Positions 44,847 to 53,106 of a stretch of 64,000 bases of DNA are shown here, piece by piece. Each line of letters begins with the position of its first letter. Within the stretch, counting starts at the first letter, position 1. Made by a program: the position numbers and the translations under genes. The notes below the pieces were generated by a model. The model was not told the origin of the DNA. It saw nothing but the letters and a program-made list of their open reading frames with translations, and made no database searches. The stretch covers positions 174,501 to 238,500 of the forward strand of contig NZ_ASWI01000004.1 in assembly GCF_000407565.1 (NCBI RefSeq), written 5' to 3'. Origin of the DNA: Enterococcus cecorum DSM 20682 = ATCC 43198. Its GTDB lineage: Bacteria > Bacillota > Bacilli > Lactobacillales > Enterococcaceae.

Positions 44847-45824
44847 CTATTTGCTATCGATGAAATCGTCCGTCAGATCAATTGGGTTTAAAATCTTATA
44901 AGCAAGAGTTACCATACTTTTATATTCATCTTCGGAATCCAAATAAATTTGAATTATTTTACCTATCGCTAGATAGTTTTTATCATTGATCCATACGATC
45001 CCGTCTCCTTCTCTCAATGATGCACCCCAATTAATATCAACTACTTTATCAAAGTCAATATCAGCGGGTTTATTTATTCTGTCAAAATTTTCAAAGTTAT
45101 GAATTCTCATCATCTTATTGACTTTTTTATAGGAGTAAATTGTATCACTTCCTGCACTTGTCCAATGAGTTATAAATTCCATTGGTGAAATACCTAATTT
45201 AAAGTCTCCGCCGTTAAGTAGGTACTGAAAAGAGATTTCGCCTTCTGATTGTGGTTTGAAATTCATTAAATTGGCTGAATCATTCAAAAATTTTATTTTT
45301 TCAACACTATTATAGTACCTTTCAATTCTGTCTTGAGCATCAGGTTTTGTTTCCACCTTGATATTTAGAAATAGTTCGTCACGTATAGTTGATATTAATT
45401 CAAATAGTCCTTTTTTATTCTCCTGCGAAAACGGTGTATCGAATTTTAATTGACTGATATACTTTCCTTCAAAAAAATCGGGCAGATCAGTAAATGATTC
45501 GATATCAATTATGGCAATTATAAATGGACTTTTAGCTTGTTTTTTTATTAATTCTATTTCGTTATATACGCCGGTTGCTGAATCGCTTATTTTTTTTAAA
45601 TAAGTTTGCGTACAAATACAAATAACAAAGTGAGAACTATCAATACCGTTCTTCATGAATTCATCAAGTTTAGTTCCAGGGTGGTTTTCCAATACATCAA
45701 GATGGACTCGAAACCCCCAAGATTGCAAATAAATTGCTAACCATTGTGAAAAATTTTTAACTTTCTTGTCTAGTGGCTCGTCTTTTTCCCAAGCATATGA
45801 AATAAAAATAGACTTATTCAACAC
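44847..45824 (-). CDS. SEFIR/TIR-domain protein with uncharacterised C-terminal domain
   Basis: 325 residues, GTG start after GGAGGG. Residues 1-150 have the SEFIR/TIR_2 fold pattern: KSIFISYAWEKD, SWGFRVHLDVLENHPG, FVICICTQTYLKK, and a Glu in YNEIELIKKQ that is the likely NADase Glu. Residues about 170-325 form a second domain (FQYLLNGGDFKLGISPMEF, WTSAGSDTIYSY, INWGASLREGDGIVWINDKN) that I do not recognise. TIR/SEFIR proteins are frequent effectors of anti-phage systems. It lies 28 bases after an hsdS remnant on the same strand, suggesting it was the last gene of a type I restriction operon. Confidence 0.75.
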   Translation of the reverse strand: MLNKSIFISYAWEKDEPLDKKVKNFSQWLAIYLQSWGFRVHLDVLENHPGTKLDEFMKNGIDSSHFVICICTQTYLKKISDSATGVYNEIELIKKQAKSPFIIAIIDIESFTDLPDFFEGKYISQLKFDTPFSQENKKGLFELISTIRDELFLNIKVETKPDAQDRIERYYNSVEKIKFLNDSANLMNFKPQSEGEISFQYLLNGGDFKLGISPMEFITHWTSAGSDTIYSYKKVNKMMRIHNFENFDRINKPADIDFDKVVDINWGASLREGDGIVWINDKNYLAIGKIIQIYLDSEDEYKSMVTLAYKILNPIDLTDDFIDSK

Positions 45825-45852
45825 TTCTACACCCTCCTTATGTAATTAATAA

Positions 45853-46166
45853 TCACTTTGCAAACATTTTTTGTAAAAAGCCTTTTTTCTGTTCTTTCAA
45901 TAAATCTAATTTCCGTTGATGAAGAGCGATAGTGTCATCTAGCTGTTTAAAGAATGAACCGATTTTTTGTTGTTCCTGAACTAATATGGGAATCATAAAA
46001 TTAAACGAATCAATTTCTTTTGACAATACATTTGGCTGAGCGCCTGAAACTAGAACAGAATCAAGTTGCATCATGAATAATTCTGAACGGACGATTGTGG
46101 AAATAAACCCGTAGTCAATATTTTCTACAGACTGAAAATAACCAACTCGCTGGTTTTGATAAGGAT
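45853..46166 (-). pseudogene. hsdS: hsdS fragment, type I restriction specificity subunit
   Basis: About 104 codons: [20 protein letters not shown], then [17 protein letters not shown], and the C-terminal helix [43 protein letters not shown]. That helix with the second recognition-domain end is diagnostic of HsdS. The N-terminal target-recognition domain and hsdM/hsdR are missing; the break at about 46166 joins an unrelated integrative-element sequence. Confidence 0.88.
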
Positions 46167-46255
46167 ATTAAAGCACTCACAAAGTGTAAGGGTGGGGTGG
46201 TAAAAAAATGTTTCCGCAAAAAAGACCCCCACCTTTATAGTGAGAGTCTATACTT

Positions 46256-46354
46256 TTAGCGTTTGATATGTGATTCTAATCGCTTATCTAGACAAATTGA
46301 GCTAATGAATGGAACAAAAACTTTCTCAACAAAAATATCTAATTTCTTTGGCAT
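46256..46354 (-). CDS. Putative 32-residue protein
   Basis: Short frame MPKKLDIFVEKVFVPFISS... ending HIKR, with a strong GAGGAGGATGAG site upstream that overlaps the end of the preceding gene. Conserved small genes occur at this position in clostridial integrative elements; not recognised. Low confidence because of its length. Confidence 0.4.
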   Translation of the reverse strand: MPKKLDIFVEKVFVPFISSICLDKRLESHIKR

Positions 46355-46355
46355 T

Positions 46356-46580
46356 TCACTCATCCTCCTCGATTATTACATCAGTAGAAGGGTCTGCTAC
46401 CATCAATAAATCTATCTGTTCATTAGGTTTCTGATAGGTCACGCCAGACATTGCCATCAATTCAGGGATTGTGTTTTGTCCGTCTTTTGCGGTAAAGAAT
46501 TTCAGACCGCTAATCTTGACGTTATCGACACCATCTTCAAATTCCATCTCTGCTTGATGGTCGGTCATATAGAGCAACAA
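46356..46580 (-). CDS. Hypothetical acidic protein, integrative-element associated
   Basis: Up to 74 residues; the start is uncertain (inner ATGs at codons 5 and 12 possible). Acidic, no domain recognised; ends STDVIIEEDE. It overlaps the XRE gene by 44 bases in another frame, so it may be coupled to it or may once have been its C-terminal extension. Confidence 0.5.
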   Translation of the reverse strand: MLLYMTDHQAEMEFEDGVDNVKISGLKFFTAKDGQNTIPELMAMSGVTYQKPNEQIDLLMVADPSTDVIIEEDE

Positions 46581-46896
46581 GTCCTGCTTCCATCACGATA
46601 AGCTCCTTTTCTTCCATATCATTCAACAGTACATCAACTTGTTTGCGGCGATTGTTGTCGCCATCTTCATTGCATGGAAAAAAGAACTGGTCTACAGAGA
46701 TGTCAAGCAAGGTAGTAATGAGATAAAATTTGTTAAGCCTTGGGTGCTGCCCCCTGTTCTCTATATACATAATAGAGCGTGGCGTAAGGTCTACCAGTTG
46801 GGCAAGATATTCCTGTGTCCACCCTTTTGCTTCCCGAGCTTTTTTTATCGCTATACCTAACGGCTTAAAATCAAGTTTTCTTTCATCTTGGTACAT
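46537..46896 (-). CDS. XRE-family transcriptional regulator
   Basis: 119 residues. HTH_3 domain at about 10-65 (IAIKKAREAKGWTQEYLAQLVDLTPRSIMYIE). The remainder is Asn/Asp/Lys-rich and ends DRPSSRDGI. Divergent from the small HTH gene at 47062. It resembles regulators in Tn916/Tn1549-type elements and probably controls excision or transfer functions that are no longer present. Confidence 0.8.
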   Translation of the reverse strand: MYQDERKLDFKPLGIAIKKAREAKGWTQEYLAQLVDLTPRSIMYIENRGQHPRLNKFYLITTLLDISVDQFFFPCNEDGDNNRRKQVDVLLNDMEEKELIVMEAGLVALYDRPSSRDGI

Positions 46897-47061
46897 TTTA
46901 ATATCACCCTATATCATTGTACATTTCGGGTGATGATATTTGAACGAAGTATGATTTTATGTTTAGTAGTGTATAATTTCGTATTAGTGGAGAGAAACTT
47001 GCTATTATTCGTCATTCCGTATATAATAATTATATACTCTTTGCGAAAGGAAGTTGATATT

Positions 47062-47259
47062 ATGGATTACATTTCTGTGAAAGCCGCTTCTGAAAAATGG
47101 GGCATATCGGAAAGACGGATACAAAAATTATGTGAGGAAAATCGCATTGACGGAACTGAAAAATTTGGTCGTGCATGGATGATACCAAAAGATGCAGAAA
47201 AACCCGTTGATGGACGTATGAAAACAAGGAACAAACAGGAGGAGAATCATGGAATTTAA
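47062..47259 (+). CDS. Small helix-turn-helix (excisionase-like) protein
   Basis: 65 residues from the ATG at 47062, GAAAGGAAG upstream. MerR/Xis-like HTH: ISVKAASEKWGISERRIQKLCEENRI followed by KFGRAWMIPKDAEKP. Proteins of this form are common near bcrR and in clostridial elements. Overlaps the bcrR start by 11 bases. Confidence 0.75.
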   Translation: MDYISVKAASEKWGISERRIQKLCEENRIDGTEKFGRAWMIPKDAEKPVDGRMKTRNKQEENHGI

Positions 47260-47863
47260 TGAAAAGCTACAACAGCTTAGGACTGGAAAGAACTTAACGC
47301 AGGAACAACTTGCGGAGCAATTATATGTATCAAGAACAGCCATTTCAAAATGGGAAAGCGGCAAGGGTTACCCTAACATTGAGTCGCTCAAGTGTATTTC
47401 TAAATTCTTTTCTGTGACCATAGATGAACTACTATCGGGCGAAGAACTGATTACACTTGCCGAAACTGAAAATCGTTCCAACTTGAAAAAGATTTACAAC
47501 TATATTTATGGAATATTGGATATGATGGCAGTTGCGTTTATATTTCTTCCGTTATATGGAAACTCTGTTGGCGGTTATGTTTATGCGGTCAATCTACTAT
47601 CATTTACAGCCACCACACCATTCAATCTTGCAGTCTACTGGAGTGCTTTTGCCGCCTTGATTGTAATAGGGATTGCTAAAATAATACTTACCCATTTAGA
47701 TAAAGAAACATGGGGCGGCATTGCTACAAAATGCTCCCTTGGACTCACTGCTTTGGCTATCTGTTTCTTAGCAGCAGCAAGAGAACCATATATAACAGCA
47801 CTTATGTTTCTGCTGTTTGTCGCAAAAATAGTTGTTTGGATTAAGCAGAACGGAACAAAGTAA
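47249..47863 (+). CDS. bcrR: BcrR, membrane-bound bacitracin-responsive regulator
   Basis: 204 residues: N-terminal XRE HTH (about 6-60, LRTGKNLTQEQLAEQLYVSRTAISKWESG) and four TM helices in the C-terminal half. This is the architecture of enterococcal BcrR, a one-component regulator that senses bacitracin in the membrane and activates bcrABD. It is directly upstream of bcrA, and two operators of its known type lie in between. GC content is well above the flanking backbone. Confidence 0.93.
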   Translation: MEFNEKLQQLRTGKNLTQEQLAEQLYVSRTAISKWESGKGYPNIESLKCISKFFSVTIDELLSGEELITLAETENRSNLKKIYNYIYGILDMMAVAFIFLPLYGNSVGGYVYAVNLLSFTATTPFNLAVYWSAFAALIVIGIAKIILTHLDKETWGGIATKCSLGLTALAICFLAAAREPYITALMFLLFVAKIVVWIKQNGTK

Positions 47864-47893
47864 AAACGATATAAATCCCTTGAAATAGGCTCT

Positions 47894-47941
47894 GACACGA
47901 TAAGTGTCGGGTCTTTTTTTCATGTTGACATGATAGATGTA
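47894..47941 (+). promoter_or_regulatory. Two BcrR operators upstream of bcrA
   Basis: GACA-N7-TGTC at 47894-47908 (perfect) and GACA-N7-TGTA at 47927-47941 (one mismatch), 33 bases apart centre to centre. The known BcrR site is GACA(N7)TGTC, present as two copies in PbcrA. The first repeat followed by TTTTTTT could also act as a terminator. Confidence 0.85.
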
Positions 47942-48045
47942 GGCGATGTGACGGTAGGTTTCTTGGCTTTTGATATAGCTCCTGTGATAATAAGATTGTG
48001 GTCAGTGAAAACAAGAACAGCAACCAACGGAAAGGAAAATCAAAT

Positions 48046-48963
48046 ATGGATTATATCATTGAAACAGAAAATCTTACGAAGCGATACGGAACAGCCACCG
48101 TTGTCGATAAGGTCAATCTTCATGTGCCAACGGGCAAAATTTATGGTTTGCTCGGCAGAAACGGAGCAGGCAAAACCACAGCAATGAAAATGATGTTGCA
48201 GCTTACTCTCCCAACGGATGGAACGGTACGCTTGTTTGGCACAAACTATAAGGAAAATATCCATACCCTTTATAGCAAAGTAGGCTCTATTATCGAAACA
48301 CCGGGATTTTACAGTAATTTAACAGGGTATGAGAATTTGCAAATTCTCGCTAAACTGCGAGGGGGAGTATCTAAAAGTGGAGTAGAAAAAGCGCTTGAAG
48401 TTGTGGGGCTGCATAAGGAGAAAAGAAAAGTCTTTTCCGATTATTCCCTCGGAATGAAGCAACGGCTTGGTATTGCCGCCGCCATTATGCACGAGCCGGA
48501 GCTTTTAATACTTGACGAACCGATTAACGGACTTGACCCCATTGGAATAGTTGAAATACGCTCATTTTTATCTGAACTTAGTCACAATCATGGCATTACC
48601 ATTTTTATCTCAAGCCATGTTTTAAGCGAGATTGAACAGATAGCAGATATTATCGGCGTTATGCACGAGGGGCATTTAGTAGAGGAAGTGAATATATCCG
48701 AGCTTCACAAAAGGAATCGAAAATACATTCAATTTGATTTATCTGACAGTGAGATAGCTGGAAAGATTTTAGAAAGCCACTACCACATGACGGATTTTAC
48801 AGTGCAGGACGGTACGGTGAGAATTTATGACTTTAGCCAAAGTGTTGGAGAAATCAATCGAGAATTTGCACGAAATGGACTGCTCGTGACAAGGATAGAT
48901 GATAGTGAGGAAAACTTAGAGGACTACTTTTCTAAACTGATTGGAGGTGGCGGTATTGCTTAA
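48046..48963 (+). CDS. bcrA: Bacitracin ABC transporter ATPase BcrA
   Basis: 305 residues from the ATG at 48046, GGAAAGGAAAA upstream. Walker [12 protein letters not shown], signature YSLGMKQRL (LSGGQ variant usual in BcrA/CcmA-type ATPases), Walker [14 protein letters not shown], switch ISSHVLSE. With BcrB it removes bacitracin from the membrane or protects undecaprenyl pyrophosphate. The stop overlaps the start of bcrB. Confidence 0.93.
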   Translation: MDYIIETENLTKRYGTATVVDKVNLHVPTGKIYGLLGRNGAGKTTAMKMMLQLTLPTDGTVRLFGTNYKENIHTLYSKVGSIIETPGFYSNLTGYENLQILAKLRGGVSKSGVEKALEVVGLHKEKRKVFSDYSLGMKQRLGIAAAIMHEPELLILDEPINGLDPIGIVEIRSFLSELSHNHGITIFISSHVLSEIEQIADIIGVMHEGHLVEEVNISELHKRNRKYIQFDLSDSEIAGKILESHYHMTDFTVQDGTVRIYDFSQSVGEINREFARNGLLVTRIDDSEENLEDYFSKLIGGGGIA

Positions 48964-49705
48964 TCTTATTTCTTGTGAATTATTAAAACTAAAGCGTTCA
49001 AAAATGGTGCTAATTAGTGTGGCAGGGGTATTATCTACCCCACTTTTGATGTTAATAGAAGCCTTGCAAACACATTTTGATAAGCCGGAGATTATCTTTA
49101 CCTTGTCTGACATATACAGCGACAGTGTACTGTATATCATGCTGCTGGTAAACATGATGATATATGTGGCAATTGCAGCTTACTTGTTTAGCAGAGAGTA
49201 CACAGAAAGCACACTCAAAACCATATTGCCCATACCCATTTCAAGGACAAAACTATTAATTGGAAAATTTTGCACCCTGCTTCTTTGGATTGTTATGCTC
49301 ACCCTTGTAACATGGGCAGGTATATTTATCGCTTGTGGGCTATATCACGCTGTCTTTACATTGGAGGGATATAGCTTACTAGTGGCAATAGTATGGCTCC
49401 CCAAGTTTTTGTTTGGCAGTATCCTGATGTTTTTAACAGTTTCTCCTTTTGTGTTTGTTGCTATGAAAACAAAAGGATTTGTCGCCCCGATGATTGGCTC
49501 TGCCGTGATTGTCATGGGAAGTGCCGCACTTTCAAATCAAGAATGGGGAGCGTTGTATCCGTGGACAGCCACCTATTTCTTGGTGCAGGGTAAACTTCAG
49601 AGTACCGGCTATCCTACACTGCTGTCTGTATCTATTATTATTCTTGTATCAGCAGTTGGTTTTCTTATGACCTTTCATCATTTTAAAAAGGAGGATTTGA
49701 AATAA
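48956..49705 (+). CDS. bcrB: Bacitracin ABC transporter permease BcrB
   Basis: About 249 residues, six hydrophobic segments, ABC2-type permease. The TTG at 48956 is preferred because GGAGGTGG lies just before it; it overlaps the bcrA stop by 8 bases. N-terminus [18 protein letters not shown] is typical of BcrB/LanE-type subunits. Overlaps bcrD by one base. Confidence 0.92.
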   Translation: MLNLISCELLKLKRSKMVLISVAGVLSTPLLMLIEALQTHFDKPEIIFTLSDIYSDSVLYIMLLVNMMIYVAIAAYLFSREYTESTLKTILPIPISRTKLLIGKFCTLLLWIVMLTLVTWAGIFIACGLYHAVFTLEGYSLLVAIVWLPKFLFGSILMFLTVSPFVFVAMKTKGFVAPMIGSAVIVMGSAALSNQEWGALYPWTATYFLVQGKLQSTGYPTLLSVSIIILVSAVGFLMTFHHFKKEDLK

Positions 49706-50535
49706 TGGTACTTGATTTTATAGAAATTTTAAAAGTTATTTTTCTTGGAATTGTTGAGGGTATTACTGAGTGGCTACCTATCAGCAGCACAGGACATATG
49801 ATTCTTGCGGACAAATTTATCACACTTAATATGAGCGAAGCATTTAAAGAAATGTTTTTTGTTGTTATTCAACTTGGAGCTATACTCGCAGTGGTTGTAA
49901 TGTTTTGGAACAAGATGTTTCCATTTCAGCTAAAGGATAAATCGCAGCCACTTGTTAAAAAGGATACTTTCTCGTTGTGGTTCAAGGTTGCAGTGGCTTG
50001 TATACCGTCAGGTATTATGGGGATTTTATTTGATGATTATTTGGATGCTTACCTCCAAACCCCCATTGTGATTTCAATCATGTTAATCTTTTATGGTTTG
50101 TTATTCATTCTCATAGAAAATTGGAATAAAAAGCGTACTCCTACTACTATGGCACTTTCTGACATCAGCTATAAAACAGCAATCTTGATAGGGGCATTTC
50201 AAGTGTTATCACTTATACCCGGCACATCACGGTCGGGAGCAACGATTATAGGTGCTTTACTCATAGGAGTTTCACGAGTGGCAGCAGCAGAGTTTACTTT
50301 TTTCCTCGCAGTACCTACTATGCTTGGAGCAAGTGCTTTTAAGCTGTTAAAATTCGGGTTTGATTTTACAAGTGCAGAACTGCTCGCTCTTGTTCTCGGT
50401 ATGGCTGTGGCATTTGCGGTATCTGTCTTAGTAATTAAATTCCTAATGAACTTTATCAAAAAACATGATTTTAAGGTGTTTGGTTGGTATCGAATTGTGC
50501 TTGGTATACTTGTTGTACTTATAACAGTAATGTGA
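49705..50535 (+). CDS. bcrD: Undecaprenyl-diphosphatase BcrD (UppP/BacA family)
   Basis: 276 residues, eight TM helices. Signature motifs [14 protein letters not shown] (about 18-31) and [10 protein letters not shown] (about 171-180) of BacA/UppP. Dephosphorylates undecaprenyl pyrophosphate, the target that bacitracin captures, so adds to resistance. Last gene of bcrABD. Confidence 0.95.
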   Translation: MVLDFIEILKVIFLGIVEGITEWLPISSTGHMILADKFITLNMSEAFKEMFFVVIQLGAILAVVVMFWNKMFPFQLKDKSQPLVKKDTFSLWFKVAVACIPSGIMGILFDDYLDAYLQTPIVISIMLIFYGLLFILIENWNKKRTPTTMALSDISYKTAILIGAFQVLSLIPGTSRSGATIIGALLIGVSRVAAAEFTFFLAVPTMLGASAFKLLKFGFDFTSAELLALVLGMAVAFAVSVLVIKFLMNFIKKHDFKVFGWYRIVLGILVVLITVM

Positions 50536-50960
50536 TAGAAAAACAATTCCATAAGCAATAATCTGCCGCACGACGGCAAAAGAAAAAAGCCGTCGTACAG
50601 CAGACATATTTTCACGCCTATGAAACGGTGGCTTTGATTTTCAGAGCCGCCGTTTCTTTGCGTTTACACAAACCAATGACGACTGATAGGAACACGGCGG
50701 TATCCAAGGAGGTATCGCCGTGTTTTCTTTTGCCCTAACACTTGGTAATTTATCAAAAAAATCCTTACCACATTGTGGGACGATTACGGGCAAGAACACG
50801 AAAATAAAAACTACATAATACGAAACAAATACACCTATGCCCGATTGAGATTTTATGAATTTCAGTCTGGCATTTTTGCGTATATAGACCCCCGGTGTCG
50901 TTCACCCCCACCGTCCTTTCAAATTCGCACTAAACCAAAATTTGAAAGGATGGTACAACC
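50536..50960. other. Non-coding stretch of the integrative element with several hairpins
   Basis: Hairpin CGCACGACGGC/GCCGTCGTAC (about 50567-50600) right after bcrD, a second AACGGTGGCT/AGCCGCCGTT (about 50624-50655), and a terminator at 50691-50730. A short open frame at 50773-50964 is not believed. Direct-repeat fragments of AATTTGAAAGG near 50915-50947. Confidence 0.55.
50691..50730 (+). terminator. Terminator in the integrative element
   Basis: AACACGGCGGTATCC / GGTATCGCCGTGTTT stem followed by TCTTTT. Confidence 0.7.
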
Positions 50961-51383
50961 ATGAAAAAAATAAACTTGAAAGATTACTATTCCCACATAA
51001 CTGTGGACACATATATTGACATTCCCGATGAGGTATTTAACATCTTTGAAGAATATCGCAAGGCAGAGCAAGCCTACCAAAGCCGCATACGCTACCATAA
51101 AGCCTACTACTCTCTTGACCGTGGTGACGGTATTGAACATACTGCCTTGTTTGTTTCCCTCTCACCCGATGAGATTTACGAGCGTAAGCTCACAACCGAA
51201 CAGCTCCATGCTGCCATTGCCACCCTGCCGGATAAGCAGGCAAAACGTATTTATGCTCACTACTTTTTAGGAATGAGCAAAGCAGCTATTGCCAAGGCAG
51301 AGGGTACATCAGCAAGTAGCGTAAAAGATGCAATCCGCAGAGGACTATGTAGTTTAGAAAAGTATTTGAAAAATAATTTCTAA
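50961..51383 (+). CDS. Sigma-70-like factor of a conjugative element
   Basis: 140 residues resembling the short sigma factors (Orf7-like) encoded near the recombination module of Tn916/Tn1549-type elements. The C-terminal region-4 HTH is clear (LPDKQAKRIYAHYFLGMSKAAIAKAEGTSASSVKDAIRRG). ATG follows GAAAGGATGG. In such elements it is followed by a small gene, then the recombinase, as here. Confidence 0.85.
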   Translation: MKKINLKDYYSHITVDTYIDIPDEVFNIFEEYRKAEQAYQSRIRYHKAYYSLDRGDGIEHTALFVSLSPDEIYERKLTTEQLHAAIATLPDKQAKRIYAHYFLGMSKAAIAKAEGTSASSVKDAIRRGLCSLEKYLKNNF

Positions 51384-51826
51384 TCTACCCACGTCGTTTA
51401 CCCCTCTTTTTCTAAAGGTATATAAGAGGAAGTTTTTTTCTCTTATATACCAAACAGCATAATTGTTCCTTGACAACTGAATATACGATATTTTGAGTAC
51501 ATTACTTATGTGAGCCGAAAGGCAAAGCGACTTAACAGACATCGCCATAACAGCGGTATGGGGAGGTGATTATACTACCGCCCGAGCGATAAATGGACTG
51601 TTAGACCGAGTGTGGCACACTCGTCCGCAATGACCCACATAAGGGATAATGATACTTCGATACGTTTAGCCCTCAATACGATTAAAACGGAGGGAGTTCC
51701 TACGGTATGCGTGGCTTTTGAAAGGACGAGCTACGGTATCATGGGGCTATGATAGCTGTGCCAACAGCAACTCAAAATATCCCCTTTGTCGGGGTGCGTG
51801 GCAAATACGACAATATGATGTAATCA
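51384..51826 (+). other. Non-coding, probably structured region between the sigma factor and recombinase module
   Basis: Higher GC than the backbone, with local palindromes such as CGAGTGTGGCACACTCG (about 51609-51625) and GCTATGATAGC, and a GGGGAGGTGATT ribosome-binding site followed only by a few codons. It may be a regulatory RNA or leader. No known family recognised. Confidence 0.45.
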
Positions 51827-51875
51827 AAAACCAATCGCACTATAAATTTACAGTGCGGTTGGTTTTGCATTTTTA
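51827..51875 (+). terminator. Terminator before the recombinase module
   Basis: AAAACCAATCGCACT / AGTGCGGTTGGTTTT stem with TTTT after GCA. Confidence 0.8.
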
Positions 51876-51952
51876 ACTATGGTGACAAACTTTTCATAAA
51901 TGAAATAACTGCTTATAATCTATATAAGCGATACACTTGGAGGTGATTGCGA

Positions 51953-52114
51953 ATGGAAAATATCAACAGCATATCTGAAAATACTGCTACAACCACTACA
52001 CCTGATGAAGTTCGTACAAAAACAAAAGCATATCAAGATTTCATCAATGTGCTTTCGCAAATTATTGAAAAACATGGTGCAGAGGTTTTAAATGAGATAA
52101 ATAGTGCTAAGTAA
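51953..52114 (+). CDS. Small 53-residue protein preceding the recombinase
   Basis: MENINSISENTATTTTPDE... to EINSAK, with a consensus GGAGGTGATT site. Hydrophilic, one helix predicted. A gene of this size often precedes the serine recombinase of clostridial integrative elements. Function unknown. Confidence 0.6.
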   Translation: MENINSISENTATTTTPDEVRTKTKAYQDFINVLSQIIEKHGAEVLNEINSAK

Positions 52115-52148
52115 AGATGTTTTCCAATAATTTATTGGAGGTATGACT

Positions 52149-52525
52149 ATGAATAGGAGTGGGAAAAAATGTGTACTTTATCCTCGTGTAAGTACAGAAA
52201 TGCAAGTTGACGGTTTTAGTTTAGATGGTCAGAAAAATAGCTTAAAACGATTTGCAGATAGAGAAGAAATGGAGATTGTAAATATTTATGAGGATGCTGG
52301 AAAATCCGGAAAATCTATAGATGGCAGACCTGCATTTAAGCAAATGTTATTCGATATTGAAAACGGGCTGGAAATTGAGTATATCTTAGTTTATAAGCTA
52401 TCTCGCTTTGGCAGAAATGCAGCCGACATTTTAAACTCTTTAGAACACGTTCAATCCTTTGGTGTAAATTTGATTTGCATTGAAGAAGGGATTGACTCAT
52501 CACAGACAAGCGGGAAACTTTTAAC
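52149..52525 (+). pseudogene. Large serine recombinase, N-terminal part truncated by an IS
   Basis: Resolvase catalytic domain: YPRVSTEMQVDGFSLDGQ with the nucleophile Ser, EDAGKSGKSIDGRPAF, YKLSRFGRNAADIL, and SSQTSGKLL. After about 125 residues it runs into IS200/IS605 copy 2 (CTTTTAAC junction), losing the rest of the domain and the recombinase region. It was probably the integrase of the element that brought bcrRABD. The ATG at 52149 is 8 bases from GGAGG. Confidence 0.9.
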
Positions 52526-52685
52526 AGAATTAGGCAGAAGTCGCCCATCCTCTATAGGTGGGTGATGAATGCCGTTCGGTATGAGGGTTACCGTTGGTAA
52601 CTCGAAGACCGACAACTAAGGCGTATTGCCTTTTTATTTTGTCCCATGTTACAATCAGTCTATACAAGAAATGAGTTGATATAAC

Positions 52686-53090
52686 ATGGAATTAGATACA
52701 AATAATCATTCAGTATTTCTTCTTTATTACCACCTTGTTTTAGTAACGAAATATCGTAGACAAGTGATTGATGATGAAATATCTGATTATGCCAAAACTA
52801 CTTTTGAAAGAATTTCAGAATCGTATCACATTACTTTAGTGGAGTGGAATCATGATAAAGACCACGTTCATATTATGTTCAAAGCTCAACCTAAAACAGA
52901 ATTGACAAAATTCATCAATGCCTATAAAAGTGCCAGCTCAAGATTGATAAAACGTGACTTTCCAAGAGTCAAACAATTTCTTTGGAAAGAAATGTTCTGG
53001 TCTAAAAGCTTTTGTCTTCTGACAACTGGTGGCGCACCAATTGATGTGATTAAGAAGTATATCCAAAATCAAGGAAACAATCATAAATAG
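52686..53090 (+). CDS. tnpA: IS200-type Y1 (HUH) transposase TnpA, copy 2
   Basis: 134 residues with HUH motif DHVHIMF and catalytic Tyr in KKYIQNQ; a handful of substitutions relative to copy 1 (for example ISDYAKTT for ISDYAKAT). Intact. Confidence 0.93.
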   Translation: MELDTNNHSVFLLYYHLVLVTKYRRQVIDDEISDYAKTTFERISESYHITLVEWNHDKDHVHIMFKAQPKTELTKFINAYKSASSRLIKRDFPRVKQFLWKEMFWSKSFCLLTTGGAPIDVIKKYIQNQGNNHK

Positions 53091-53106
53091 AAAGTAGGTG
53101 AACTTT

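Noticed and set aside
43833-46166. Complete Thoeris or type I restriction system
   Set aside because: No ThsA-like NADase partner, no hsdM or hsdR; only an hsdS fragment remains.
50773-50964. Open frame of 63 codons before the sigma factor
   Set aside because: No ribosome-binding site and no recognisable protein; overlaps the sigma factor start signals.
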